Origin: Muribaculaceae bacterium
Lineage (GTDB): Bacteria > Bacteroidota > Bacteroidia > Bacteroidales > Muribaculaceae
DNA length: 64,000 nt
Assembly (NCBI GenBank): GCA_017621845.1
Contig: JAGASI010000023.1
Span: forward strand, 62,001-126,000
Direction: 5' to 3'
Shown here: positions 32,285-41,329 of the stretch, in pieces
How positions within the stretch are numbered: position 1 is the first letter of the stretch
Layout of the letters: each line of letters starts with the position of its first letter
Made by a program: the position numbers and the translations under genes
The notes under the pieces: generated by a model
Told to the model about the DNA's origin: nothing
The model's database searches: none
What the model saw: the letters and a program-made list of their open reading frames with translations, nothing else

Positions 32285-34420
32285 TTACTTAATCAGGATG
32301 GGCATGCCGTCTTGACGTATAGACTCGAGGGCGGCAAAGGTGGCTTTGGTTACGCTGAAAATCTCTTCCATTGAGATAGGTAGTTTGCCGTCTTTGAGCG
32401 ACTCAAAGAATTGTCGCATCATTTCGGGTTGTCCTTTGTCCTGGTTCATCTTTTTTATCTTCTCGACTTTGCGGCCGTAGACTTCGGCGCGACGGAAGTC
32501 ATAAATGATTCCTGTAGTACCGGCATGGTATACTTCAAAGTATTCCTTTGGCAGAGATTTGGAGCCGTTGGCATAGTAGGCGACAACACCTGTCGAGCCG
32601 TTGGCAAACTCGACCATGATATTGAGCGTATCATTTAATCCGGCAGCGTCGGGAAGTGCCGAGGCCGAGACCTTGACAGGTGCCGAACCGCACATGTAGG
32701 CCATCAGGTCGATAAAGTGGCACACTTCGCCGACAACGCGACCACCGCCTACCGTGGGGTCTTGTATCCAATGGTCACCGGGTATGGCACCGGCGTTGAT
32801 ACGGTAAATCATAGACATCTTGCCCGAGCCGACTTTCTTTTTAATCATTTGGGCGAAAGGAGAAAATCGGCGATTGAAACCTATCATTACCCCCTTGCCG
32901 GTCGATCGTGTCAGGTCTTCAATTTCGACCAGTTCGTCAAGGGTGAGACATAGTGGTTTTTCGACATATACGTTTTTGCCGGCGCGCAATCCCTCGGCAA
33001 CATATTTGGCGTGGGTGTCGTGGCGTGTGGCAATAAACAGGGTGTTGATAGGCGTGTCATCGAGTATTTCGTTGGCGTCGGAAGTGCATTTGGCAAATTT
33101 AAATTTCTCGGCAACGCGTTTGGAAGTTGTGCCCGAGTTGGTCATCACTGCGACGCGGCCCACTTGCTCAACGGGAGGAAGGTTGGGCAGGAGGTTGCCC
33201 TGAGCGTAGCTGCCGGCTCCGATAAAGGCGATATTTACATCGGCAACGGGCGTGAATTCGACGGTAGTTATTGAGCCGGGTTTATGCTCTTTGGTGGTGT
33301 CATATTCGAGAAGTATGCCAATGAAAGGCTCGGTATGTTTCAGCACGATGTCATAGGCCTTGGGCGCATCCTCAAACTTAAAGGTGTGGGTGGTTAGGTA
33401 GGCCAGGTCAATGCGTCCGTTATGTACAAGACGTTGGAACGCCTCCATATTACGTTTTTCGGTCCATCTAACGTATGCCGCCGGGTAATCGAGACCTTTT
33501 TCTTCATAGTTGAGGTCATATCGGCCTGGACCGTAGGAGCAAGACATTTTCAGCTCGAGCTCTTTTTTGTAATAGTCGGGGTCACGGTCAAATCCGGTGG
33601 GGACAGCCCCCAGAACTACCACACGACCCTTACGTCGGCATATCGAGCCGGCAAAGTTGACAGGGTCGAGGCTCGAGGTGGCGGCAGCGATAATCACGGC
33701 ATCGACGCCGCGACCATCGGTGAAGTCGAGAATTTGTTCTTTGATGCCGGGTTGGTTGCGTACCAATGCCAGGTCGGCGCAATGTTCGGCTGCAAGTTTT
33801 ACGGGGCCGGGGGCAACGTCGATACCTACGACATTGACACCCGAGGCTTTCAGCTCGAGGCATGCCAGTTGGCCTATCAGTCCCAGTCCGATAACTGCAC
33901 AGGTCTCACCCAGGCGCATGTCGGCTTGACGTACACCCTGGAGGGCGATGGCGCCGAGGGTGTTGTAGCAGGCTTTGGAGAGGTCAGCGTCGGGCGCGAG
34001 CTTGACACACAGGTTTTTGGGAACGCTGACAACCTCGGCATGGTTGGCATATCCGGCACCGGCACATGCAACTTTATCGCCGACCTTAAATTCGGTGACA
34101 TCATCGGCTACAGCAATTACCTCACCGGCTGAACTATAACCCAGAGGTGAGTAGGCATCGAGTTTTTTCATTACAGCACGATAGGTTTGGACGACTCCTT
34201 GTTGCTTGAGCTTCTCGAGTACTTGCTTGACTTGCTGAGGACGTTCTTTGGCTTTGCCTATCAATGACTTGCGGGCTGCTTTTACTGTAGAGCCTTCGGT
34301 GCCGGCACTGATAAGAGAGTAGTGATTTTTTACTAATATCATGCCTGATGATAGTTGGGGTACAGGCAGTTCTTGAATAACCATTTCGCCCGATCCGAGC
34401 TTTTGGGTCAGTTGTTCCAT
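32285..34420 (-). CDS. Fused zinc-type dehydrogenase and Gfo/Idh/MocA oxidoreductase
   Basis: This is a 711-residue two-domain enzyme. The N-terminal half (1 to about 350) is a medium-chain dehydrogenase fold: NHYSLISAGTEGSTV, GYSSAGEVIAVADD, VGDKVACAGAGYANHAEVV and the NAD motif AVIGLGLIGQLACLE (about 171). The C-terminal half (about 385-711) is Gfo/Idh/MocA: FIGAGSYAQGNLLPNL (about 393) and YVEKPLCLTLDELVEI (about 479), with the EKP catalytic lysine. The catalytic zinc Cys/His of classical alcohol dehydrogenases is not evident. Such fusions are found in surface-polysaccharide clusters and probably redox-modify a nucleotide sugar, but the substrate is unknown. It is the first gene of the minus-strand block; a -7 element (TACCTTTG) lies at 34532-34539. 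Confidence 0.85.
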   Translation of the reverse strand: MEQLTQKLGSGEMVIQELPVPQLSSGMILVKNHYSLISAGTEGSTVKAARKSLIGKAKERPQQVKQVLEKLKQQGVVQTYRAVMKKLDAYSPLGYSSAGEVIAVADDVTEFKVGDKVACAGAGYANHAEVVSVPKNLCVKLAPDADLSKACYNTLGAIALQGVRQADMRLGETCAVIGLGLIGQLACLELKASGVNVVGIDVAPGPVKLAAEHCADLALVRNQPGIKEQILDFTDGRGVDAVIIAAATSSLDPVNFAGSICRRKGRVVVLGAVPTGFDRDPDYYKKELELKMSCSYGPGRYDLNYEEKGLDYPAAYVRWTEKRNMEAFQRLVHNGRIDLAYLTTHTFKFEDAPKAYDIVLKHTEPFIGILLEYDTTKEHKPGSITTVEFTPVADVNIAFIGAGSYAQGNLLPNLPPVEQVGRVAVMTNSGTTSKRVAEKFKFAKCTSDANEILDDTPINTLFIATRHDTHAKYVAEGLRAGKNVYVEKPLCLTLDELVEIEDLTRSTGKGVMIGFNRRFSPFAQMIKKKVGSGKMSMIYRINAGAIPGDHWIQDPTVGGGRVVGEVCHFIDLMAYMCGSAPVKVSASALPDAAGLNDTLNIMVEFANGSTGVVAYYANGSKSLPKEYFEVYHAGTTGIIYDFRRAEVYGRKVEKIKKMNQDKGQPEMMRQFFESLKDGKLPISMEEIFSVTKATFAALESIRQDGMPILIK

Positions 34421-34799
34421 ATCGTGTTTGTGTTATGATGTTTGTTTCAAGTGGGTATTTCAGGTCTGTTTTACTATGTGAGCAAACTTAAATTTAGATG
34501 AGCCCACTCACTTATGAGCCATTACAAGTCACAAAGGTAAGTATTTTTGACCGATTTTCCTAAGTAAAATGCATCATACTGGAATTTTCTGAGCTCTAAA
34601 CTCCCCTCTAAACTTCTGAACATGGCTCTTGCATTTAAAATGCATCGTTTTATAAGCGAAAAATATATTTTATGGGCAGATTTTTACTACTAACAGGATT
34701 TGGCCTAAGCATATTGACCCGTTATTTGTATGAATATATTATCGGTTAACCAATGAGTAAAATGTTATTTCGGGAGCATCTTCCACCGGGGGGGTAGAA
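34421..34799. other. Intergenic region upstream of the bi-domain gene
   Basis: Apart from the -7 element TACCTTTG at 34532-34539 (minus strand, no good -33), this AT-rich stretch between the bi-domain gene and the rpmA terminator holds no ORF or RNA gene that I can support. Confidence 0.4.
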
Positions 34800-34841
34800 A
34801 ATAATAATACCTACCCCGACATCGGGGTAGGTATTATTATT
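34800..34841 (-). terminator. Terminator of rplU-rpmA
   Basis: A perfect 20-base stem (34800-34819 with 34822-34841) has A/T-rich outer parts that give T runs on both strands. It lies 28 bases after the rpmA stop. Confidence 0.85.
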
Positions 34842-34868
34842 TTTTTTACTTGGTAGAGAGGCCTTTAC

Positions 34869-35132
34869 TTAGGCTTCAGCCACGGGTGTAACGTTGATGA
34901 AACGACGACCGTTCTTACCCTCGGTGAAGAGGACGGTACCATCAACGAGGGCATACAATGTATGGTCACGACCAATACCGACGTTTAAGCCGGGATGGTG
35001 GACGGTGCCACGTTGACGTTTCAGAATGTTACCGGCTTTGGCAAATTGTCCGCCAAAAACCTTGACGCCGAGACGCTTGCTTTCAGACTCACGGCCGTTC
35101 TTAGAACTACCAACACCTTTTTTATGTGCCAT
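34869..35132 (-). CDS. rpmA: Ribosomal protein L27
   Basis: This large-subunit protein has an N-terminus that reaches the peptidyl-transferase centre. It has 87 residues and begins [19 protein letters not shown], the exact family start with no Firmicutes-type cleavable extension. The core [17 protein letters not shown] (about 27-43), [20 protein letters not shown] and the final VTPVAEA fit throughout. It lies 20 bases downstream of rplU in the conserved rplU-rpmA pair; the obg gene that often follows in other phyla is absent here. Confidence 0.97.
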   Translation of the reverse strand: MAHKKGVGSSKNGRESESKRLGVKVFGGQFAKAGNILKRQRGTVHHPGLNVGIGRDHTLYALVDGTVLFTEGKNGRRFINVTPVAEA

Positions 35133-35152
35133 TTTCTTGAGATTTTAAAGGG

Positions 35153-35473
35153 TTAAGCGACTACGTCTTTGATAACAACTTTGGTGAAATATTGGCGATG
35201 GCCGTTTTTGCGACGATAGCCTTTGCGACGTTTTTTCTTGAAAACAATCACTTTGTCACCTTTTACGAGGGGCATAGCTACCTCGCATACTACTTTTGCT
35301 CCTTCTACTGTGGGAGCACCAACTTTTACGTCACCGTCGGCGTCAACCAAGAGGACACGGTCAAAGTTTACGGTGTCACCCTCCTTGACTTGGTCACCGA
35401 GGAAGTGTACGTAGAGGAACTTGCCGGCCTCAGCCTTGAATTGCTGTCCCTGGATTTCTACGATTGCGTACAT
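35153..35473 (-). CDS. rplU: Ribosomal protein L21
   Basis: This large-subunit protein binds 23S rRNA near L20. It has 106 residues. It starts [20 protein letters not shown] and keeps the basic signature [16 protein letters not shown] (about 79-94) used for rRNA contact. It is the first gene of the rplU-rpmA operon. A consensus promoter lies about 100-130 bases upstream, leaving a leader of roughly 90 bases that can form at least two small hairpins; ribosomal-protein leaders often bind their own product. Confidence 0.97.
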   Translation of the reverse strand: MYAIVEIQGQQFKAEAGKFLYVHFLGDQVKEGDTVNFDRVLLVDADGDVKVGAPTVEGAKVVCEVAMPLVKGDKVIVFKKKRRKGYRRKNGHRQYFTKVVIKDVVA

Positions 35474-35570
35474 TTAATTGATTAATGCTTAAAAAGTTAG
35501 ACCTTCGGGCGAGCCGCCTGATAAAACGTGGAGACTGCTTGTCTGAGCCCGGGTAGGCATAATTCGGCCA

Positions 35571-35602
35571 CAAAGATAGACATTTTTGTCTACCTCGCCA
35601 AA
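35571..35602 (-). promoter_or_regulatory. Promoter of rplU-rpmA
   Basis: TTTG (35599-35602), a 20-base spacer and TATCTTTG (35571-35578) on the minus strand: exact consensus. The predicted leader of about 90 bases contains AGAC/GUCU and GGCG/CGCC hairpins. Confidence 0.76.
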
Positions 35603-35693
35603 GTTTTTATCGGTTTTTTTACAAAATTTTTCGTGATAGTGATGGTTAAATAGAAAATTAGTAATTTTGGGGGATTGAAAAAGTTGTAAGATT

Positions 35694-36461
35694 ATGGAAG
35701 ATAAAAATCCGTTGTTCAGTATTATTACGGTGACATATAATGCCTCGGGAACAGTCGGTCGCACCATGCAGTCAGTCAAGTCTCAGTCGTTTCACGATTA
35801 TGAGCACATATTGATGGACGGTGTGTCATCAGACAAGACCATGGATATAATCAAAAGCGAAGCCACCGAAATGACACATGTCATATCTTCCCCTGACAAT
35901 GGCATTTACGATGCCATGAATAAAGCATTGGGTGTCGCGAGAGGCCAATATGTAATCTTTCTCAATGCCGGCGATAAATTCCACGCCAGCGACACTCTTG
36001 CTAAGATTGCTCGGGCTATCAAGGACAACAACTTGCCGGGTATTGTCTATGGGCAAACCGATCTTGTAGACAACGACGGCTCATACCTGGGTCCGAGGCA
36101 TCTGACGGCTCCCGATACGTTAACTCTCGACTCATTCAAAAAAGGGATGTTGGTATGCCATCAGGCTTTTGTCGCGTTGAGGCGCATTGCACCGTTGTAT
36201 GATACACGCTGGAAATATTCGGCCGACTATGAGTGGTGTATCAGATGTCTGCAACACTCACGCAAGAATATTTACATCGACACGACAATCATCGATTACC
36301 TTTCAGAAGGCATGACAACTGCCAACCATAAGGCTTCACTCAAAGAGCGGTTCAAAATAATGTGCCACTACTATGGTACACTTCCAACTATATGGCGACA
36401 TATAGGTTTTTTTATACGCAACCGCCGACGCCAACGCACAGGAAGCGCCAATATCCAATAA
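35694..36461 (+). CDS. Family 2 glycosyltransferase
   Basis: This is a soluble GT2 of 255 residues of the WcaA/RfbX-adjacent type. SIITVTYNASGTVGRTMQSV (about 9-28) opens the nucleotide-binding half; HILMDGVSSDKTMDII carries the first acidic residue, SPDNGIYDAMNKALGVARG (about 66-84) is the loop typical of this subgroup, and FLNAGDKFH (about 90) holds the metal-binding Asp. The acceptor half has YSADYEWCIRCL (about 181). No membrane helix. Possible substrates are hexoses or amino sugars for surface glycans, but it is not inside a glycan operon: it starts a plus-strand run with the DUF4286-like gene and ruvC. A -7 element TAATTTTG (35662-35669) precedes it. Confidence 0.87.
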   Translation: MEDKNPLFSIITVTYNASGTVGRTMQSVKSQSFHDYEHILMDGVSSDKTMDIIKSEATEMTHVISSPDNGIYDAMNKALGVARGQYVIFLNAGDKFHASDTLAKIARAIKDNNLPGIVYGQTDLVDNDGSYLGPRHLTAPDTLTLDSFKKGMLVCHQAFVALRRIAPLYDTRWKYSADYEWCIRCLQHSRKNIYIDTTIIDYLSEGMTTANHKASLKERFKIMCHYYGTLPTIWRHIGFFIRNRRRQRTGSANIQ

Positions 36462-36504
36462 CAGCCCCATCATAAATATTATATCTTTAATTATATAGCG
36501 ATAT

Positions 36505-36810
36505 ATGCATCTGATAAACACCACATTCTGTGTCGAACGCAGCATTGACACCGCTTTCAGGTCATGGCTGAAAAATGTATACATACGCTCGGCACTTTCG
36601 ACACCATTCTTGTCCGGGCCGATGCTCACCCGCGTTTTAGAACAAGAAGACCCTACAGCCACCACCTATGCTCTTCACCTTCGTGCGACATCGCTTGCCG
36701 AGGCGCGACGCTGGCACGATGAGACTGCTGCTATGTTGCGCGACGACATGTCGGCACGCTTTGGACAACGTGTATTGTTTTTCACTACTTATTTAGAGAT
36801 AATTGACTGA
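36505..36810 (+). CDS. DUF4286-like small protein
   Basis: This is a 101-residue cytoplasmic protein that I match, with moderate confidence, to the DUF4286 family seen beside ruvC in Bacteroidetes. It begins [15 protein letters not shown], has a ferredoxin-like alternation of strands and helices, and ends [15 protein letters not shown]. The sequence gives no catalytic motif. Its last 8 bases overlap the ruvC reading frame, so the two are almost certainly translated from one message and may be coupled. Function unknown. Confidence 0.7.
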   Translation: MHLINTTFCVERSIDTAFRSWLKNVYIRSALSTPFLSGPMLTRVLEQEDPTATTYALHLRATSLAEARRWHDETAAMLRDDMSARFGQRVLFFTTYLEIID

Positions 36811-37402
36811 CCATAAAGACATAACCGGTAACATCCGAGACTGGGACCGCATCATTATCGGCATTGATCCGGGCACTAACATTATGGGCTATGGCATACT
36901 TGGCATCAAAGCACGCAAACCCTCTCTCATAGCCTTAGGCGTGATACGCCTGAGCAAATTTGAAAGTCATTATATGAGGCTTCACCGCATATATGACCGT
37001 GTTCTCGGGCTTGTCGAGCAATATCTTCCCGATGAGATGGCCATCGAGGCTCCATTCTTTGGTAAAAACGTGCAATCGATGCTTAAGCTTGGACGAGCTC
37101 AAGGAGTAGCTATGGCTGCCGCACTGGCACGTCAGGTGCCCATCACCGAATATGAGCCACGTAAAATCAAACAGGCTATCACCGGCTCAGGCGCCGCTTC
37201 CAAGGAGCAAGTCAAAGAATTGTTGCGTCGCCAACTCGGTATTGATAAAGACAACCTCGTCGACATCGAACTTGATGCCACTGATGCATTGGGCGCCGCA
37301 CTATGTCATTTCTATGAGTCATCACGACCAATCAAAGTCTCCGGCTCGGGTTCATGGAAAGACTTTATCGCTAAAAACCCCGACAGAGTCAAGGGCTTAT
37401 AA
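36803..37402 (+). CDS. ruvC: Holliday junction resolvase RuvC
   Basis: This endonuclease cuts four-way junctions symmetrically after RuvAB branch migration. It has 199 residues. The RNase H-like fold shows all four acidic ligands: the Asp of [16 protein letters not shown] (about 23), the Glu of [11 protein letters not shown] (about 78) and two Asp in [14 protein letters not shown] (about 158-161). The start is a TTG at 36803: an in-frame TAA lies immediately before it and no ATG occurs before the catalytic Asp. The frame overlaps the upstream DUF4286-like gene by eight bases. The other genes of the pathway (ruvA, ruvB) are not in the window. Confidence 0.93.
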   Translation: MTDHKDITGNIRDWDRIIIGIDPGTNIMGYGILGIKARKPSLIALGVIRLSKFESHYMRLHRIYDRVLGLVEQYLPDEMAIEAPFFGKNVQSMLKLGRAQGVAMAAALARQVPITEYEPRKIKQAITGSGAASKEQVKELLRRQLGIDKDNLVDIELDATDALGAALCHFYESSRPIKVSGSGSWKDFIAKNPDRVKGL

Positions 37403-37420
37403 ATACATATCACCAATTTA

Positions 37421-38071
37421 ATGGACAACAGATTGACTGACAAAACTTCCGAAAGCCGAAATACATCCCTGAGGACTCTGATGGGAACGTTTTTCAAGAT
37501 AGGAGCGTTCACCTTTGGTGGTGGCTGGGCGATGATTTCCATCATAGAGCGCGAGATTGTTGATAAACATCGATGGATTGACCGTGAGGAATTTCTCGAC
37601 CTGCTGGCAGTAGCCCAGTCTATGCCCGGTATTCTCGCTGTCAATATTTCGGCATCAATCGGCGACCGTGTGAGAGGGCGCTCGGGCAGCATCTGTGCCG
37701 CCTTGGGGACTATCATTCCATCGTTTCTCATCATTCTGGCCATCGCTATCTTTCTCACACCCGAGACCATTAATTCCAACCCCACACTGACAGCCGTATT
37801 CAAGGGCATACGCCCGGCTGTCGTGGCTCTGATTGTAGCCCCCGTAATTTCAGCGGCACGTGCCGCACATATTGACTGGCGCACAGTGGCCATACCAATC
37901 GTCGTGGCATTGGCCATATGGAGCAAGCTACCCGTTATTTCCAATCCTATACTATGGATTGTCACCGGTGGTCTTGCCGGTTGGCTTATCTATCGGCGTG
38001 CTATTGCCAATACTTGCCAATCAGACAACACAACCACTAAAAATACCCGGGGAGGGGGTGATGAGAAATGA
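37421..38071 (+). CDS. Chromate-transporter-family protein, first half
   Basis: This is a 216-residue inner-membrane protein of the CHR family in its short, single-domain form, which works as a pair with a second half-length protein. The signature TFGGGWAMISIIEREIV (about 31-47), DLLAVAQSMPGILAVNISASIG (about 67-88) and about six hydrophobic helices are seen. Family members export chromate, but in anaerobic gut bacteria the natural substrate is not established. The next gene starts four bases before this one ends (ATGA), fitting an obligate pair. The N-terminal 17 residues are hydrophilic. Confidence 0.87.
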   Translation: MDNRLTDKTSESRNTSLRTLMGTFFKIGAFTFGGGWAMISIIEREIVDKHRWIDREEFLDLLAVAQSMPGILAVNISASIGDRVRGRSGSICAALGTIIPSFLIILAIAIFLTPETINSNPTLTAVFKGIRPAVVALIVAPVISAARAAHIDWRTVAIPIVVALAIWSKLPVISNPILWIVTGGLAGWLIYRRAIANTCQSDNTTTKNTRGGGDEK

Positions 38072-38631
38072 TATACCTGCAACTTATATGGAGCTACCTT
38101 AAGATAGGACTCTTTGGATTTGGAGGCGGATATGCCATGCTTGCATTGATTGAGAACGAGATTGTAGGGCCCGGCTGGATTACCGAGAAGATGTTTACCG
38201 ACATCGTGGCCATATCCCAGATGACCCCTGGTCCTATCGGCATCAATTCGGCGACATATATAGGGTATGTAGCTCCGGCCCAGGCGGGATTTACCGAGTG
38301 GTACTGGTCTCTGGCAGGGTCACTGATATGTACCATTACTGTTGTGGTGCCATCGTTCCTGCTGGTCATCTACACCAGCCACTTCATCATGCGCCACCAC
38401 GAGAGCACCGTCATCAAGGGCATATTCAAGGGGTTAAGACCTGTCACGGTTGGCCTTATCGCTTCGGCGGCATTGCTGTTGATGAACAGCGCCAACTTTG
38501 GTGAGGCCACCGATGACGTCATCAAGAGTATAATAATATGTGTAGCGGCTTTCTGCACTGTCTTTTTTACCAAAATTCATCCCATCTGGGTCATTGTAGC
38601 CTCAGGAGCTGTGGGATGGATAGTCTTTTAA
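38068..38631 (+). CDS. Chromate-transporter-family protein, second half
   Basis: This is a 187-residue partner of the preceding protein. It carries FGFGGGYAMLALIENEIV (about 15-32) and DIVAISQMTPGPIGINSATY (about 52-71), which correspond to the two motifs of the CHR domain, followed by four or five more hydrophobic helices. The two half-proteins are probably inserted with opposite topology, as in other split CHR pairs. The start overlaps the previous gene by four bases. folC follows after 38 bases on the same strand, perhaps co-transcribed but functionally unrelated. Confidence 0.87.
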   Translation: MIYLQLIWSYLKIGLFGFGGGYAMLALIENEIVGPGWITEKMFTDIVAISQMTPGPIGINSATYIGYVAPAQAGFTEWYWSLAGSLICTITVVVPSFLLVIYTSHFIMRHHESTVIKGIFKGLRPVTVGLIASAALLLMNSANFGEATDDVIKSIIICVAAFCTVFFTKIHPIWVIVASGAVGWIVF

Positions 38632-38669
38632 GAAATTATCGGATAAGCTAATAGAGCATATTTAAAACA

Positions 38670-39983
38670 ATGGACAATATCGAGACAGAATACAACCTGG
38701 TGCTTGAAGACTTATATGGGCGTCTTCAGGCGTTCCATCGCGTGGGTTCAGCTGCTTACAAGCCGGGACTGGATACGGCCCACATTCTTGCCGAGGCTTT
38801 CGGCAATCCCCATCACCGTTTCAAGACCATCCATGTCGGTGGCACCAACGGCAAGGGCTCGACGGCCCATCTTTTAGCCGCCATACTTTCAGCCGCAGGC
38901 TACCGCACCGGATTATATACCTCCCCCCACCTCGTTGACTTCAACGAGCGTATAAGGGTTGACGGCCGGCCGATACCCCACGAGAAGGTAATCAACTTTA
39001 TAAGACGTTGGGAACAAATCAGACCTGATTGCGACCCGTCTTTCTTTGAGTTGTCCACCATCATGGCTTTTGATTACTTTGCGGCCTGTGAAGTAGATGT
39101 TGCCGTCATCGAAGTGGGCCTTGGCGGTCGCCTCGATACCACTAATATAATCACTCCCGAACTATCTATAATAACCAATATATCACTTGACCACACCTCC
39201 ATTCTCGGCAACACCATTTCTGCCATAGCCCGAGAGAAGGCCGGCATCTTCAAGAACGGTGTTCCGGCTCTTGTGGGCGAGGCTGACGAGGACAGCCGCA
39301 GGGTATTTGAAACCGTGGCCGGGGAAGTGCGATCACCACTGACTTTTGCCCAAGACTCACCCCAAGTACTGAGCCATGAGATAAAGAATGATATATTGGT
39401 GCTCGACACACGGTCATGGGGAACACTCGATGACCAACTGACCGGCGACTGTCAGAATCTCAATGCCAATACTGTCCTTAAAGCCATCGATATTCTCATC
39501 AGTCACGGATGGAAGATAAGTCCCGAGGCGGTATGTAACGGCTTGGCCAATGTGTGCAATCTCACCGGGCTCATGGGACGATGGATGAAGCTACAATCCG
39601 AGCCGACAGTAATATGTGACACGGGCCATAATCCCGGTGCTTGGCAATACCTGACAGCGCGGCTTGGTGACATCGCCCGCGACAGGACATTGCACATTGT
39701 TTTAGGATTTGTAGGCGATAAAGACTACCGTCACATTATCCCGACATTACCATCCGGTGCCCGCTACTATATGGTGACCTCATCTACGCCCAGGGCTGTC
39801 ACGGGTAAAGAATTATGTGCCATAGCCCGCGAGGCCGGTCTGGAGGCCCAAGCCTATGACTCGGTTATCGAGGGCTATGAACAAGCCATCGCCCACGCCG
39901 CCACCGATGACACCATATTTGTCGGTGGCAGCACCTTTGTCGTCGCCGACCTCTTGAAATGTATTGATTTCATATCAAGATAA
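38670..39983 (+). CDS. folC: Folylpolyglutamate synthase/dihydrofolate synthase
   Basis: This is a cytoplasmic ATP-dependent ligase that joins glutamate to dihydropteroate or folates. It has 437 residues of the Mur-ligase fold. The P-loop is HVGGTNGKGSTAHLLAAIL (about 52-70), followed by TGLYTSPHLVDFNERIRVDG, the metal-binding VAVIEVGLGGRLDTTNII (about 146-163) and NISLDHTSILGNT. The C-terminal domain has CDTGHNPGAWQYL and FVGGSTFVVADLL. Dual activity is the rule in bacteria having one copy, and the window also has folB at 25934. The start at ATG 38670 follows an AT-rich, SD-free stretch. Confidence 0.95.
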   Translation: MDNIETEYNLVLEDLYGRLQAFHRVGSAAYKPGLDTAHILAEAFGNPHHRFKTIHVGGTNGKGSTAHLLAAILSAAGYRTGLYTSPHLVDFNERIRVDGRPIPHEKVINFIRRWEQIRPDCDPSFFELSTIMAFDYFAACEVDVAVIEVGLGGRLDTTNIITPELSIITNISLDHTSILGNTISAIAREKAGIFKNGVPALVGEADEDSRRVFETVAGEVRSPLTFAQDSPQVLSHEIKNDILVLDTRSWGTLDDQLTGDCQNLNANTVLKAIDILISHGWKISPEAVCNGLANVCNLTGLMGRWMKLQSEPTVICDTGHNPGAWQYLTARLGDIARDRTLHIVLGFVGDKDYRHIIPTLPSGARYYMVTSSTPRAVTGKELCAIAREAGLEAQAYDSVIEGYEQAIAHAATDDTIFVGGSTFVVADLLKCIDFISR

Positions 39984-40045
39984 CAATTTACCCATCGAAG
40001 GCGGCACGCGCGAACACATGGCTCTTGCTTTATGCTCCCGGGCCT

Positions 40046-40096
40046 TTAGAGCCTGACCGCCTCAGCGTTAACATTTGTTGTGGGACAGGCTCTTAA
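40046..40096. repeat. Palindromic element, copy 1 (TTAGAGCCTG...GTGGGACAGGCTCTTAA)
   Basis: A 51-base unit with arms TTAGAGCCTG (40046-40055) and CAGGCTCTTAA lies between convergent folC and the membrane-protein gene. Its last 17 bases (40080-40096) are identical to the end of the element at 58661-58719, although the centres differ. It may be a REP-like or small mobile palindrome, or a shared bidirectional terminator type. Confidence 0.6.
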
Positions 40097-40129
40097 CTTA
40101 GCGCCGGAATTCATTGTATCAAGTGGAAA

Positions 40130-40181
40130 AATACTCAAGGCAGGAGCCCCTTGCATTTCAGAGACTCCTGCCTTGAGTATT
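40130..40181 (-). terminator. Terminator of the membrane-protein gene
   Basis: A perfect 17-base stem (40130-40146 with 40165-40181) is followed on the minus strand by five T. It lies 70 bases after the stop at 40252. Confidence 0.78.
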
Positions 40182-40251
40182 GATTGGTCGTTGCCTGGTA
40201 AGGCACCTAAAAGTTATATTGCCTTACATGAACAACTTTAGATTTACCAAA

Positions 40252-40860
40252 TCACTGTTTGGTAGCTTGAGCTGTGATACTGAACTGGCCGATAATCCAC
40301 AGAACAGCACCGACAAACATTCCAAGACCGCCAAGGACCGATAACACGCCCATCATACCCAAGGTGCCCAGTGAGGGGGCGATACCAAAGATAAACAAGC
40401 CAAAGCCTAAAACAAAGCTACCGATAGCATACACGAGGATACCGGCGCTGAAAAGACCCTGATTGAGGTTTAATTTCTCAAAAGCCGCTGACATGTTTTT
40501 CTTGAACATCAGCATCAATACACCTACACCGATAACAAACAAGCCGGCCATGGCGACTGCAAAGAATGCGCCACTCACGCTATGTACATTGTTAGTAGCT
40601 ACAATGATTGATGACAAGACGTTAAGTCCGGTGATGATAAACAGGAAGATTGCACCTTTTTTCAGCAATTCAGCCGCAGGATGACTTGCCTTAACCAGCT
40701 CGTTGGCCGAAAGAAAATATCCTACACCTATAACGCCGATTGAAAGGGATGAAAGAACGCCAAAGAAATCAACAAAGACTCCTAATAACGAGCATACGGC
40801 CACGCCGAGAGTCGCCCATTGAGCGAGTTGCCAACCTGTGTTGTACTGTTTTTGATCCAT
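40252..40860 (-). CDS. Integral membrane protein of unknown function
   Basis: I do not recognise a family. The 202-residue protein is almost wholly hydrophobic, with about six predicted membrane helices (about 13-30, 34-52, 67-85, 97-116, 137-160, 165-190) and short Lys-containing loops (VKASHPAAELLKKG; MFKKNMSAAFEKLNLNQ). There is no signal cleavage site and no charged catalytic motif. It is monocistronic, with its own terminator. A -7/-33 pair (TAAATTTG at 41117-41124, TTTG at 41143-41146, spacer 18) lies about 260 bases upstream and would give a long leader. Convergent with folC. Confidence 0.6.
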   Translation of the reverse strand: MDQKQYNTGWQLAQWATLGVAVCSLLGVFVDFFGVLSSLSIGVIGVGYFLSANELVKASHPAAELLKKGAIFLFIITGLNVLSSIIVATNNVHSVSGAFFAVAMAGLFVIGVGVLMLMFKKNMSAAFEKLNLNQGLFSAGILVYAIGSFVLGFGLFIFGIAPSLGTLGMMGVLSVLGGLGMFVGAVLWIIGQFSITAQATKQ

Positions 40861-41326
40861 AATTTTAATTGTTAAAGTTTGGTTAATATTTAAGAATTAG
40901 ATTTTTGGGACTGAGAAAACACCAACCTCAGAGGTTATTTAAGAAGAAATGTGAACAATGAGTCAGTATATGTCTAAGGACATAAGAAACTTGACAGATA
41001 CGGGTATGGTGTTTTTGTCATAAACGTTATAAATTCAATGTCAGGATTGTTTAAAACGACCTCTAAATCAGATTATATTCACGCCCACTATTACAGCGAG
41101 CAGAAATCTCATAGCGCAAATTTACAACTTTAATCTTAATAACAAAAAATATTGTGAAAAAAAATTAACGAGGCTTTCACCGGTAGGCTTACAACCGAGG
41201 CAGCCCTCCTCCGAAAATCACCTTCCCGAAAAATATCTTTACAACTACTCCAAGGCCTCTTTTATCCGTAAAGAAAGCTACAACCAGAACTTCCTTATAA
41301 ACTGGGCATAAAAAATCGACTTTTTT
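40861..41326. other. Intergenic region between divergent genes
   Basis: This AT-rich region holds the minus-strand promoter candidate at 41117-41146 and otherwise nothing that I can support as coding or structural RNA. Confidence 0.4.
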
Positions 41327-41329
41327 ATG

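Noticed and set aside
33422-34132. A 236-residue frame antisense to the bi-domain oxidoreductase
   Set aside because: Same reason: shadow of a well-supported gene, no recognisable domain.
37312-37965. A 217-residue frame antisense to the ruvC/chromate-transporter junction
   Set aside because: It spans two well-supported plus-strand genes and shows no domain or start signal.
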